Assembly (NCBI GenBank): GCA_905250025.1
Contig: CAJNOJ010000165.1
Location: forward strand, 124,001 to 188,000
Source of the DNA: Adineta ricciae
Taxonomy: Eukaryota > Rotifera > Eurotatoria > Adinetida > Adinetidae
DNA length: 64,000 nt
Direction of reading: 5' to 3'
Notes under the pieces: generated by a model
What the model was told of the DNA's origin: nothing
Seen by the model: the letters and a program-made list of their open reading frames with translations, nothing else
Databases searched by the model: none
Program-made: the position numbers and the translations under genes
Shown here: one piece after another, positions 46,632-59,748 of the stretch
How the letters are laid out: each line of letters opens with the position of its first letter
Numbering within the stretch: position 1 is the first letter of the stretch

Positions 46632-49600
46632 ATGGCGACTCGAGCGGCTGCCTGTAAATATTTTCTAAAAATCCTGCGGAAATTATTTATTAACGATTTC
46701 ATTTTCTCTTTAGTTTCATCGAAAATTCGAGCGTTGAATGATTTTTATAATAACATCGCCACCGGTGTTACGCCCTTACCAAGTGGATATGACATTGCCA
46801 ATGCAGTCAAGTTTTTTTCTCAAGCGCTTCTCGGGTAATAAATATCATATTGAAAAACATACGTTCTATCAATCGTTTTTTTTTCTCTTGGTTTTAGTGT
46901 ATTAAAAGAAATGACCATTGAATCTACTCAAGAGCCGACAACAGGAAAACATTCGTATCGGATTAGTAAATATCCATCGTTAAATTACTCATCGCTATAT
47001 CATTCATTAATTAATTTAATTGATGTTGTCCCATTGATTCAAACGGGCGACGTCGCTTTAGCACAATCCATTATACATGCATTAGCTTGTTTAGCACCAT
47101 TTTTACCTTATGAATTGCTCGATGCATTACCGTACACATTTGCAACTACATTAACTATATTTCCGTTTGATGTGCATAAAGAAACATTGGATATGTTATG
47201 CAATACACTGTTGCCGATTAATATGGGTAAAAGATCGAATGTGTTTTTTTTTGATAATTTCGAATTTGTTTTAGCATATACGGAATATCCTGAACATTCA
47301 ATGACTTTGACTTCAATCGCGTCGATTTTGTTCATTGTTTTTGAAAACATCGATAATGCCGGTAAGAAGCAGGAAGTTTTCTTTTCTATTGAAGAACTTG
47401 TTAGAGATATTATACTGATTTGACAAGATAAGAAACATTAAAAAAATTCTTCATTTCCAGTCTATCATGCTCAAGTCATGGAATGTCTATTGAGTTTAAA
47501 AGCAGATTTGATTTATGTGAGTTTCTTTTTGTGCAGATTGTTGTCGTATTCATTTCGCATGTTGTCTGTCCGTGTGTGTGTCGTGATGGCATTTGTTGAG
47601 TTCGTCTTCTGAGATGCACTTTGTAAAAACGATTTCTTTAACTCTAGGACATACTCTTTGTTATTGCACATGGAGCTGCGTCAGCGCGAGCTGCTGCTTC
47701 AAATCTTTTGTTCTTCTATTGGCCTATGCTCAACCCAACTGGAGTTGACCGACGTTCAATACATTTCAAATTTTCTCGTAAGAGTTTTCCATGTCTATAA
47801 AAAATCATTAATCGAACATATTTAGCGCGAAAGCCGATCATATGCCAAACGGAACGATGCTTAGAACGACGTAATATAGCATCGAAAGTTTGCGTGAATA
47901 TTCTTCTCTCAATTCACGGACATGATACACCTCCACCGTTGTATATGTGCACGGACTGTTATAAAAATTCGCCCAAAGATATACAAAAATATTGTCGAAA
48001 CGTCCTTTGTCCCGTGTCCGAGATCGATTTGCACTGCCAAAACAAGGTAAAGTCGAAAAAGCTGTTTCTCAAGACTGAACAATCGTGTTTTTTCTTCTGG
48101 TCTTTAGATATGTATTTCCGATAAAAAGATGACTCATGCTGTTTGTTACTCGATTGAATGTTGCGTAGCAAACGGGAATCATCCGATCAGTCTATGTCGT
48201 CAATGTCATGAACGGCGACATATTGATTCCAATCATGTCTATCAAGAAACATTAATCGATATGTGGCGTTTACCCGCCGATGTACAAAACCACTGTGTCG
48301 AAGCGATTATTAGTCTCTTGCGTGAAACGGACAATACTGAAGAGAAACGTATCGTTGATTCGATGAGTGATGAAAAGAAATCGATCTTAGTCGAAAATAT
48401 TGATAATACAACGAATATGTTTCTAAGTTTGGACATCGATGTCGGTAGGAAATTGCTAAGTCGATATGGAATCTATCTAATCTTGGGATTAATTGAGCCG
48501 ACGTCGTATGGACCACCGGTAGGAAAGAAACGATTGATTTTCTGTCGAAATACAAACACTGTTTTATTCTCCTTCAAGGAAATTTTTGGACGTTTATTAA
48601 GTATGCTGTTTCTGTGGTTTCATTCAACTGTTCGTTTACCGGGCAATGAGATCGGTAGTGTACTAGGCAAATTGAAGTCGGAGGTAAGACAATTGAATAA
48701 GTTCGATGAGTAGCTATTTGATGATATTAGTATGTGATTCCATGGTTAAAATCGGTTGTTAAAGAACATCACGAATTAGTTGTCGCTTTACTTCTTCCAC
48801 ATCCAATTGAATATGCAAAAGTTGGTGGAGTTTGGTATGAACGATGTCCTTTCCTCATAAACAAAGACCAACATAAAATGCTATTTCAGGGAAACCATGT
48901 CAAATCGTACATCACAAGTGATTGAATGTCTAAACAAGCTATACGATCTGATGCCAGATGGAATTATTACATATGAAGTAATACGATTCAATGATGCTAT
49001 ACTTAAATAAATTTTTGGTGATTTTTAGATCTGGGATTACATTATGCCGTACTGGATGGAAGCCATTCGCTTAGAAGTTCCAGAAAATGATTTGTCGGAC
49101 CTAACCATACTTTTCAGGAAAATGTTTGATCCAGATCCGGACATGTCGCCATCGTCTTTGACACGCGATCAATTGTATCATTTTATCACTGATCGTTTTC
49201 AGTCACCTGCCCCTGCAAGCGTTCAAGAGCAAGCTTTACAATGGCTACAAATCCTATGTCTTATTGATATCTATATTCCTGTGCCATTACTTGTTCAAAT
49301 CTTTGTCACGGGGATAAATTCCCTACAAAAACTTGAATCACGTGCGCAACGTCGTGAACACTACACAATGGCTGGTTCGTCTTCAAACGAACAATCGATG
49401 GAGAATGGTTTAAATCTGATGATGTTATCTCAAGATGATGCTAATACAACGAATCCGACAAGTGGAATTGCTGGTCTAACGACGGTCTCATCATCATCGT
49501 CAACCAATAAATTCTTAGTTTTCGATACATATGAAACGTATCGTGCTCATCGACATCAATTAATGTTACAGCAAATGACCGGCCAAGAAATGGTGTCCAT

Positions 49601-52600
49601 TATTAAGGAGGAAGAAGAAGAATTTATTATCAATGAAAGTGAAACCAATTCCACATGTTGTATCATGATGGTAGACATGTCTCTTAAACAAGTAGGTCTT
49701 GCTGATATTCTCGATAATTCTTTATCCGTATTCGTTTGCTTAGTTGGAACTTCAACAAAGTCCACAGCATCAAGGAATGTACAATCCACTCTCGAAAGAA
49801 ATCTTATCGTTAATGAATAAACAATTGATATTACCGTGGACACGCCGCCATCGTTGTCGAACCTCATCGAGTCAATGTTCTTTTTGTGAGGAATACATCC
49901 TATGGTTTTCTATCGCACAAGATATCCTCAAATATATTTCGCCACGTGATGAAACAAAACTACCAGAACTTGAATTACCAAATATAAATGAGCTGAAACA
50001 ACAACAATTAAAGCAACAGCAACAGCAGCAGCAGCAACAACAACAACAAACATTAAATCAATCAGCAAGATTACCAGCGAAGCCCAAATTCGGTAAGATC
50101 ATCTCGTATTTGATATTTTCGTCTATACTTTTCCTTTAGCTATCGAGATGTCATCGGGTGGTGATCTTCGAAGTTCACCGTCATCTTCGTCGTCAGACAA
50201 TGATGATGATGTAACAACAAATGCCAATACAGCAGCTCCGACCACAACAGCTAGTACAGTAGTAGCACAATCTGCCACACCAGAATTAAAGGTGGAAAAT
50301 AATCCCGATGCCGGAATATGGATTACTTCACAAGGTGTCTTCTATTTTAAACTTAACACATTACATATTCATCTGCAATTTTTCTACTCCGTTCTTCGAG
50401 TAATGTCACTTCATTCAGTATGACCATCATTGATAATTTGTGTTTCTTGTCGCTCATAGGAATTGGATCGAGTGATTGATATCGATGCGCTTTATTACTT
50501 ATTGTGCAGTTTGAAACTATTGATCTTAAATGACGAATGTCTAGAAACAGCTGGAAAGGATAATCGCGGCTTCCTCTCATATTGTCTCGAGAAATTGCTC
50601 GTCCCACAGTAAGTTCACTTTCGTGCTTTTGTTACACAATTCTTTTCTTACTTTAAAGCATTTGGAAAATTCTTGCATTGGGTCATGGTCACTTGAATGA
50701 ATGCTGTGTTCCATTACTTCTTCATGCTCTTAATTACGATTCTGGCAAAACAGCCCTATGGAATATTCTTGAACGCGATTTTTCAAGTACACATTGGAAA
50801 GTTCGTTCATCAGCGGGTAAGAATTGTACTACTGAAGATTTTCTTCATATCATTTGTTTTCCTTCAGGTACACGCGTCATTGCTCTCTATTCTCTCCTTA
50901 AACCGAAATTAATCAAAAACAATTACAATGTTTTGTCTGTTCTTGCCTATGCATTTCTCAATTTAATTACTTCCATCGAAGATGTCGAACCAACCGTGAG
51001 TCAAAAAGCGATGTGTTCACTTGAAACATTAGGTGACGCATCATTCAAAACAGTAATGTGTGCGTTAGAATTCCAATTCGATACTGTGATCAGTGATCGT
51101 TCAATAATTCTACATCGTTTATTGAAACTCTACACAATTCTACTACGAAATAACTCGGCGGTTAAAATTCTTAGTTGGGAATTCTTCCTCAATCGTTTCG
51201 ATACATTATCGCTTGAGTCTCAAATCAGCATGGAAGAATCAGGTGAACTGATCAGTCCGCAAAGTATTGGCGGATTTAACACGGAAAGCGAACATTTCAT
51301 TCGCAAGTTAAATCAAATACGCTTTGCCATGGCGAGAACAGATTCAATTAAGCCAATCTCAACGTCATTACGTTTTTCTTCGCGTCAACGACGAACGAAT
51401 ATTGTTAGCGAGAAAGTAGAAACAGATTCAATCGGAAGTTTTTCTCCAGATGGCGAGCCAAGTGATACATCGACGTTACAATTGTTACTCAATCTATTGA
51501 TGAAAGTGAGTTCATGATTAGTTTAGAACGAAAGGAAATATTTGCGTTGATTTAGTTCATGATGAAAGATGACCAAAATCAAGTGAACGACGATCGTATT
51601 ATGCTTAAACAACAAGTGAATAAAATATTTCACGCTGCTCTCTCTTTTTCACAGTAGTTTCTTTCTAGAATGTGGTTATTCGTCATGTTTGCTCATTACT
51701 TGGCTATAATCAAACTAATCGCACATTCATTAATCTACCCAGTAAAATCCGGTTAGTAGTTTTTCTCATTCGCATCGAATCGATATGTAAAGAAATGATT
51801 TTTATCCTCGTAGACGTAGTCCAGTTTTCCATGCATTCTTATCGAATTTATCCAAAGTGGTCGATTACAATTTTAGTCTTGGAACTGTTCTCTTACCGTT
51901 CTTTCTTTCTTTCTTACAATTTTCTACGTGTTCAAATGCATCGATTCAATTCTACGAACATATTGCAGCATCGAATACCTTAGGACGAATTGATCCAAGC
52001 TTACGAAATTCATGGTTGATGGTTCTCATTATTATTTTATATAAAGTAAATTATCCGTAGATAACCTGTCACTTTCTTAATTATGAAATATTTTAGTATC
52101 AATATTCGACATTTGCCAATACAATTCAACATTTGACTCGAATCGCTATGAATACGATTCTCAGTCATTACCATCAATGTGAAACACCACCATTTGGTGT
52201 TACTAGCGGCGGTTTAAGCGGACGTATTACACCGAAAGTTGCTGGATCTCGGCGAGGTAGTATTAATCTGAGAAGGTTTGATATATTGTCTTGTTGAACT
52301 TTCGTTACAGGATCGTCGCGACCATTTGACGATATTCGTGAAATCGAATTGAATGAATTAGGAGGTCGATATGATTTTGATGGAGATACACAATCGGAAT
52401 CTGCAAGTATTGTTGAACATAAACGATTTCGATTATTATCACCGCCGAAAAAAGTCAAACCAAAGTAAAGCTACGGAAGAATGATTGATATTTATTTCTC
52501 CTTCATTGTGTATCAAATAGATTATACAAACCGGAAATCGAGTGTTTTGACGAACCATTAACCATCCGTCAAACAGAAGAGAATACTGGTTCAACAGGAC

Positions 52601-55600
52601 GATCGTATACTGGCTTTCTGAAGAGTCTCTTTACTAGTGGTGGACAAGCAGGTGCAACTGGTACTGCACTTAGTCCAACAACAAATACGGCATCATCTAT
52701 ACCATCCATGGTGCCATCTGAAAAATTAACTGAGATCGATTCGAAAGGTGTTAAGGGTAAGAAAAGTTTCTGAACTATTTTAGCATAAATAATAGAAATC
52801 TACTTTTATCAGGAATGAAAGAACTCTCACGTGTAGTCTATTCAGCTGAACGCGGTAAACTTGAAACCGTTCTGCTCAAGCCTGGTGCTGGTGCTGGAAC
52901 TAAAGGTGAATTCTTCTGCTAGAATAATCATCAACATTCTTCATCCTATTGTAGAAGAGAGTCCTCCCAAAGTTCCTAAAGCAACATCATTGTCATCATC
53001 AACATTGGCTAGCATGGGCGGACCAACAGTGGGTGGCAAATTAAAACCAAGTTACCATGGTAAAAAGGGTAAACATAAAGATGATAGTGCCGTTCGATCG
53101 CCAACACTAAGGTACGTACAAATCGTTTTTCTCCTTGATATTTTTGAAAGATAAAATTTCGTTCTTAGCCGACCGCCACGTATATCAACATCTCAAGCTC
53201 ATGCAAAAAGTATAGGCGGCATCCCATCAGGCGCCAAACGAGCGACAACTACAACTACAACAGCAATTGATGAATTGGATAATCCATATGCTGATACAGA
53301 TTTACATAATCAATTCATTGCCGCACCCAAATGCGATAAGTGCGGACAAGCTATTGAGTACTATAGTGAAGAGTGTATTGGTCATTGTATAATTGTCTGT
53401 GAAACACTTGTTCATCGTGAACCAAGTATAGCTGCACCATTATTGATGGACATGATCGAAACAATAGGACGTGTTGCTGCATCGCATATTTATACGTGGC
53501 AAGAAAATTCCACAGTTATTGCGCCAGCTAATTCACGAAGTATTGCACAACAATTCATTCGTTGTACTTTTCAACAACTAGCTGCTAACAATATTTGTTA
53601 CCAATTTTTTCAACAACATTTTCGAGGTGCGTATAATGAAATTAATCGATCCTAATTAATAATCTTTTTCTTTCTTCAGATGAAAAATTACTTAACACTA
53701 TAGCTTTATCTTTGAACGATTTTCCAGAATTCAACTCAATCATTGCATTGAAATGGCTTCTCAATGTAATAGTTCAATTCTTGAATTCCTCTAGATCTTT
53801 CGTCTCTGTTTAGGATATGAACAAACAAAAAAGTCTCTCATTGGATATTTGTACGACATTACTGAGTAATATTGCACAATTCATGGAATATATTCCAATC
53901 GACTCACCAGGTCAATTGTGGACTAGTGTCTTCCTTGAATTCGACTTTTTATTCGATAAATTAACACGAGTTTATACAACACTCAAATCCAGTGCACCGG
54001 TCACTTATGATTTAACACCAATTCTTCGAATTATGATGAATATCTTGAAAGTGCCATATATAGCTACTGTAAGACTAGTATTGGATCCATTTTCGAAATT
54101 ATTAACATTCATTCTACAAAATGGAACATTTCAATTGGAACATATTATTGAACTATGTTCATTGAGCAATCGAACATTTACTCGAGTACATACCATTGAC
54201 GAAAAGAAAGAACGGATGTCTTTTGAAAAACGTATGTTTTTAGGATCGTGAAAAGTTATTATTGCCACGAACGATCGTTAATGTTCTCGTTGAAGCTATG
54301 CTTCATCGATATCCATGTCCAGATCGAAATCTACTACTGATGATACAAGTAAATCGAAAAGACGTCGATCGAAATTCTTCTCTAAATATAACAAAACTCG
54401 TTTTTAGTTAATTTTACTTGACGCGGGTGGCACAATTTATGCGTCGGCGATTGTCAGCGATGACGTTCGTGCATATGATCCCCATAATGTTGTGCGTTTG
54501 TGGTCTTAGTGCCGTGATGTTTTTTTCCTTTAGTTACAATCTATCGAATTGTTCTACATGTTCTTTTTTTGCGAACTTAGGTTACTACCAACGGTGCCGA
54601 ATGCATGAAACATTACTTAAATGAAACTGTTGCATTCATTGCTGACATTCATACGATTACAAAAATCAAAGTAAGATAAACGAAACTCAGACGCAATGAT
54701 TCAATGTTTGTTCGTTGTTCCAGAGTACAATGAAAGAAAAGAGTGAAAAGCAGCAACTCTCGAATTTAACGGAAGATACACTGGGTGGACAATTGAAAGC
54801 TGGTTTAGCACAATATTTAGCTTTAGAATTTACAAAAGGTGGTCAACGGGATGCAAAAGCAATCGTACGATTTCTTCCTTGGCTCTACAATCCGCCAACA
54901 TCAGTTCAACAAGGGTTTGTTTTCATTAAAATGTACACAAGTTTTCATATTCTTGTTTCTTCAGAGCAAAAGATTTCGTTGATTGCATTGATCGTATTCG
55001 ATTTCTCTCATGGTTAATGATTGGTTCATTGACTCATGCAGCAATAACTCGAAATGAAGGAACAATCATATGTCATCCTTTACCTGTTGACGCCAGTCAA
55101 TCGATTGCCGATTACATTTTATACATTCTAACTGGTTTTGCTGATCAATCAAAAACATCGGTCATTCATATGTCATCACTTTTTCATTCGTTTATTCTTT
55201 GTCAAGTAAGAAGACAAAATAATAACTAAATTCTACTTATTTCTCAATTCACACCTAGTTATGGACAATGTATTGTGAACAAGTTAATCGTGGACATGAC
55301 CCCGAAGCACTCGTTGCCATAATGGATTTCTGGGCGCGAATTACACCTGGTATACTTCATCTGTTATCCCATTCGAAAGTGGTACGTATAGATGCTTCTT
55401 AACGTTGACTTCAAATATTGTTCGAGAATTTTCCATGATATGAATTTGTAAATATTTTTTAAAACACATCAATGGTAAATTTCAGGATAAAGAAAGTCCT
55501 AACAAACATCGTGAGGTATTTTCGATGTCTTAAATATACACACGTGCTTATCTATTGAGCTTTATTTATATACACTGTACTTTCGTTTTTGTTTCCTTGT

Positions 55601-56064
55601 CTTCATGAGATTTTTGTGATATATACACTTTTCTATTGATTTTTAGCTTGCTGAAATGGTCAATTTGCATTTCTTAAGTTTAATCGAAGCCTTACAAGAG
55701 ATTAATTCCATTGTCTTAGCTAATGTAACAGTTTTGGAATTCACTTTGACGGATTTTCATTTTCAATTTTCATGTTCTTAGTTATTTGCAATGTGGGTAC
55801 CTGTTCTCTATACGCATCAAAGTCAATTACCAGCCCATGTTCAAGTTCGTCTTCAAACCTGTTTGAATCATCAACCATCATCGGAAACGCAAGGTGATCT
55901 ACGATTTATGTACGGTATGTACTTATGCCATCTCTTTTAAATTAAGCACTAAGCACTTTTCTCGTCTTCCAGCTATTTTACTCAAGTGGCTCAATCGTTT
56001 ACAATTTAAAATCGGACAAATCGAAACTCAATCTAGTCATGCCGCACAATTTTATAGTTTATAA
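46632..56064 (+). CDS. UNC79: UNC79, NALCN sodium-leak channel complex subunit
   Basis: Very large HEAT-repeat-type protein that with UNC80 supports the NALCN sodium-leak channel in neurons. It spans 9.4 kb and about 35-40 small exons. Exon 1 MATRAAA joins FSSKIRALNDFYNNIATGV, TPLPSGYDIANAVKFFSQAL, aligning with FASKIRYLQEYHNRV...VPSGTDIANTLKYFSQTLL of human UNC79. Next come YPSLNYSSLYHSLINLIDVV, LAPFLPYELLDALPYTFATT and FPFDVHKETLDML. Middle exons include Cys/His-rich VCVNILLSIHGHDTPPPLYM and CRQCHERRHIDSNH segments. There are Ser/acid-rich low-complexity stretches and a poly-Gln run (about 50008-50051). The end is MWVPVLYTHQSQLPAHVQVR, LLKWLNRLQFKIGQIETQ, AAQFYSL. The CRYL1 fusion gene starts 117 bp later. 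Confidence 0.92.
50008..50052 (+). repeat. CAA/CAG repeat encoding poly-Gln in UNC79
   Basis: About 14-15 Gln codons, mostly CAA with some CAG, inside a coding exon. Likely length-variable between alleles. Confidence 0.8.
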
Positions 56065-56181
56065 TCATGTATATGTCTAAACGTATCTTTTTTTCTCAAT
56101 AAATATCGCTAGTATAGTTTATGTCAAGAAAGCAGAAGAAACGTCAATTGATCGTTTTGATTTCTTTTCATATAGATAGAT

Positions 56182-58209
56182 ATGCGTGTTGTCATTATCG
56201 GTTCTGGTCTCATAGGTCGATGTTGGAGTGTTATCTATGCCCGAGCTAAACAAGATGTTTTTCTCTTTGATACGATGTCGTCGATGCTTGAGATTGCTGT
56301 AAAAGAAATTGATCTCCAACTTGGTCAATTGAATCAATTTGATTTGTTGTTTAATCAAACACCTGCAGAAATATTGAAACGTATCCAAACGATTGATACA
56401 GTTGAAAAACTACATGAACTATTTCGACAAGGAATCGATCATATTCAAGAATGTATACCAGAGGATATACAAATGAAAACGAAGCTTTTTCTACAGCTCG
56501 ATGACATTGTTCCCGCGAATGCATTGATAGCTAGTTCATCTTCGTGTATTATGCCATCGAAATTTACTGAAAATATGAAAACAAGAAATCGATGTATTGT
56601 CGCGTAAGTTGAACGAAAGGATTGACAATAGAGTTCATAAGAACTTAACCGATTTAGACATCCGATTAATCCTCCGACAACAATTCCACTTGTTGAAATT
56701 ATTGGTGCACCATGGACTGATCCAGCGTTTGTTGATTTAGCTATGGAACGTTATCGTTCTTTTGGTATGGAACCAATTCGATTGAAAAAAGAAGTCGATG
56801 GTTTCGTTGTTAATCGCTTGCAATATGCATTACTATCATCGGCTCTTCAACTAGTTCAAGATGGTGTTGTTGAGCCTGAAGACGTCGACCGAGCAATTAC
56901 ACATGGTTTAGCGTGTCGATGGTCATTTATGGGACCATTTCAAACGATTGATCTCAATGCGCCGAAAGGAATTAGTGATTGTAAGATCAGATTTTCGCTC
57001 GATGGAATCAACTAACTCTTCTTTTCATTAACAGATTTTGATCGATACGGTTCGTCGATGCAACGTGTTCTAACTGACATGAAATTTCCATCGGATTGGA
57101 CGCAAGAAACAGTGAACAAAGTCGATCATTGCTTTCGCTCGAAATATCCTGTTGGAGAAAACGGAAGTGGTATAAATGAGAAAAAACTCTGGCGTGATGA
57201 ACGTTTGCTAGATTTGGCTAAACACAAGCAAACATACGTTGATCGAGATTATCGCATTGTACGTTTCCCATTGACGGTACCGAACGATCAAGGACGCGGG
57301 ATGATTCAAGCCATTGAAAGTGAGCTAAAACAAGTCTATAAACAGGTTCAAATAAGATTGGTACCAGCTGATGAAGCAAATAATATGGATTTCTCGGCAA
57401 AACCTTGGAATTTAGCTTCATCACAACTTGGAAATAACGGCGTTTTCTGTCAATTAGGCGGAGCGAAAAATGTTGAGTTTCAACAAGGTCATTCAATTCG
57501 CTTTGATATATCCAGTGTTCTTGACCAATTACACATTAAAAATGAGCAAACGCTTGTGATTGGCCCTGGTGCTGCTGATCAAACGCATCTTTCTATCAAC
57601 GGCGAACTTGTCTTTAACATGAAACTTGATCAATACAATAAAATTACTACTCAACGTTCATACAGCTCAATGATACCGAAAGATACCGATGAGCCATGTC
57701 AACAGTTATATCTACCGAAAACCTGTGGCCCGTTTCAACATGTTATGATATCAACAGTTGATCAGCAAAAATCTGCTATTTTAATCGAAATTGACGTACA
57801 GGAACGTCTCAGTGCTGAACATGAAGAAGAAAACAACTTCATATCTGTTATAAGACGTAGTGTAAAGCAATATTCCAAAGGACCAATGGCACTCGGAGGC
57901 ATTTTTCGCATAGAAAAGGGTACCGTCAAAGCACATGTTATGCCACCCTTTGTCGATGATGATCTAACAAGCAAACAGCAAGTTGATCAATGGTTGAAAT
58001 TCTATGATATGCACGCACCTTTGAACTGTTTATCCGTTCTTTTAACCGAAGATATCAACAATGCTGGTTTTCGTTTAGAACATTCGCACTTTTTCAGTGA
58101 TCATGGAGAATGTGGTCATTACCATTTTGATACTACACCGAAAGAAGTACATTATCATGGCTATTTTATTGTATGTGAAGAGGCTGTTCTGGTCGATCCA
58201 GTTGTATGA
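56182..58209 (+). CDS. Fusion enzyme: CRYL1 (L-gulonate 3-dehydrogenase) + C11orf54 (DUF1907) domain
   Basis: About 640 residues in three exons (introns at about 56605-56656 and 56981-57034). Residues 1 to about 320 are lambda-crystallin/L-gulonate 3-dehydrogenase. The Rossmann start is MRVVIIGSGLIGRCWSVIYA; ALIASSSSCIMPSKF, VAHPINPPTTIPLVEIIGAP (family His), KKEVDGFVVNRLQYALLS and KKLWRDERLLDLAKHKQ follow. Without any stop or intron the same exon continues into a C11orf54-type domain. It shows YRIVRFPLTVPN, CQLGGAKNVEFQ, LVIGPGAADQTH and MALGGIFRIEKGTVKAHVMP. KFYDMHAPLNCLSVLLTED leads to the metal-site signature RLEHSHFFSDHGECGHYHFD, TTP. Both halves look complete with catalytic residues. 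Normal animals encode them separately. An acceptor-like TTTCTTTTCATATAG ends 6 bp before the ATG. Confidence 0.93.
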
Positions 58210-58513
58210 ATAGTAAACCACGTGTTTTTTCTTTTGATTCGTTCGCACTTGGCATAGTCTTTAGAAGTCTAATTTTCAAATGAGTATATTTTACTGCAAT
58301 CAAAAATAAATCGTGATTTGTTCTAAGACCGTGTTTTATAGTGATATCAATGATTCTTTAGTGTCTTTCCTGCAAAAGAAATGTTGATCTATTGGGTATT
58401 GATTACTAGTGCAATTTATATTTGGATGACATGTAGCAAAGAAAAAAAAACAATAAAAAGAAAAAGAAGAAGACAAAACAGGTGACTTTTTATGATGATG
58501 TTTTTGTTTTCTT
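58210..58513. other. Gap between convergent genes
   Basis: 3' flanks of the fusion enzyme and of INSM1; AATAAA at about 58305 and A-rich runs. No gene. Confidence 0.6.
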
Positions 58514-59555
58514 CTAAAAGATGATTTTATCTAACGATAAAGTGTTGCTCTTCGTATTGGTACTTGACGTGACCGCATGTTTTTTTCGAATATGTTGAAG
58601 TAGATGATTCAATTCGGAAAACTGTTCGTGACAGAAGATACACGATGATTGTAGTCGACGAAGATCAAATGTGGATGGTAGAGGTATTGGAGAAGGTCGA
58701 TGATGTGGAAAAAGTAATGGTTGTTTCATATACGAACTTGGAAATAGTGGAGGTAGCATTCGTTGAGGACTTCCATTACACATTGTTCGAAAGATTTGAT
58801 CGGATGTTTTCTGATGCATTCCGTTTAAAATAAATCCATCTTTTTTCGATAAATCAACATTGAATGAAGACGATGAAGAAGACGCAGGAAAAGATGGATA
58901 TTCATGAGTAGTATCTGAAATGGTCGATGAAGACGTATTTGTTGATCGAGAATCAGAACGTGACGAGCATCGCAGATGTTTATTTGCAATTGATTTCTGG
59001 GCAGATGACAAAGCTGGAGCTGTCACTTGTGTTGACTCATTGGATGCTACTGATGATTGAGGTTTATGCCATCGGCGATGTGATGCTAAGTTGGCTGGGC
59101 AATTGAATGTTTTGTCGCATTCAGGACAACTAAATCACACATAAAAATAACTGTCTTGCTTGTAAGTTCTTTCGTTATTGGTGTTCTTACCGAAACTCGA
59201 TGTGTACTACTCGTGGACATTTGTGCATTGCGAGTGCAAAGGCATTTTCATATTTTACTTTACATAATTGACAAATGTAATCGCCAATGATATTCTTGAT
59301 TTTTCGTAATTCTTCAACAGCTTCAGGTGTGATTTCAACATAATTCATTGTTGGTTCGATATCACCTCGTACTTCTTTCCATTTTTCATACTCTTCCCAG
59401 TCTGTAATTCGTGTACCAGCTATAGGAGAATCATTTGTATTCGCCACTGCTGATGCCGTTGTTAATACTTTCTTCTTTTTCGAGGCAGTTATTGAAACTG
59501 AACTACGATGATCATTGCTTGTTGGTGCTGATCGTTTCTTGCTTGCCGTCGCCAT
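58514..59555 (-). CDS. INSM1: Insulinoma-associated zinc-finger transcription factor (INSM-like)
   Basis: Neuroendocrine-type transcriptional regulator, two exons (intron 59130-59190), about 327 residues. Starts [19 protein letters not shown], giving a Lys-rich N-terminus. The conserved block before finger 1 ([40 protein letters not shown]) is the INSM [27 protein letters not shown] signature. Finger 2 spans the join: [28 protein letters not shown] Ser-rich region follows, then finger 3 ([22 protein letters not shown]). Human INSM1 is about 510 residues with five fingers, so this form is shorter, and I do not see the N-terminal SNAG repression motif. Whether it is INSM1 or INSM2 cannot be decided. 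Confidence 0.85.
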
Positions 59556-59735
59556 TGATTTGACAAGATTGAGAAAAAAAATCACCTCACTCATCAACGA
59601 ACGAGAAGGGAAAATGTCTCAATTTAAATTAGGTTTTGATTGGTTAAAAATCTTTCTGCGACACTTGAGAAACGAAGAGAAAGAAAAAAGAAGGAAGAAA
59701 AGACGAGGAGAATTTCTCTGTATACAAGTGTGCAT

Positions 59736-59748
59736 GATTGGCCAATGA
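59736..59748. promoter_or_regulatory. Overlapping inverted CCAAT boxes upstream of INSM
   Basis: GATTGGCCAATGA, a near-palindrome containing CCAAT on both strands, lies about 180 bp upstream of the INSM start. Matches the NF-Y core; function is inferred. Confidence 0.35.

Noticed and set aside
56065-56181. Possibility that UNC79 and the CRYL1 fusion form one reading frame
   Set aside because: UNC79 ends with a clear TAA at 56062-56064 after its family C-terminus, and the next ATG begins a complete Rossmann domain.
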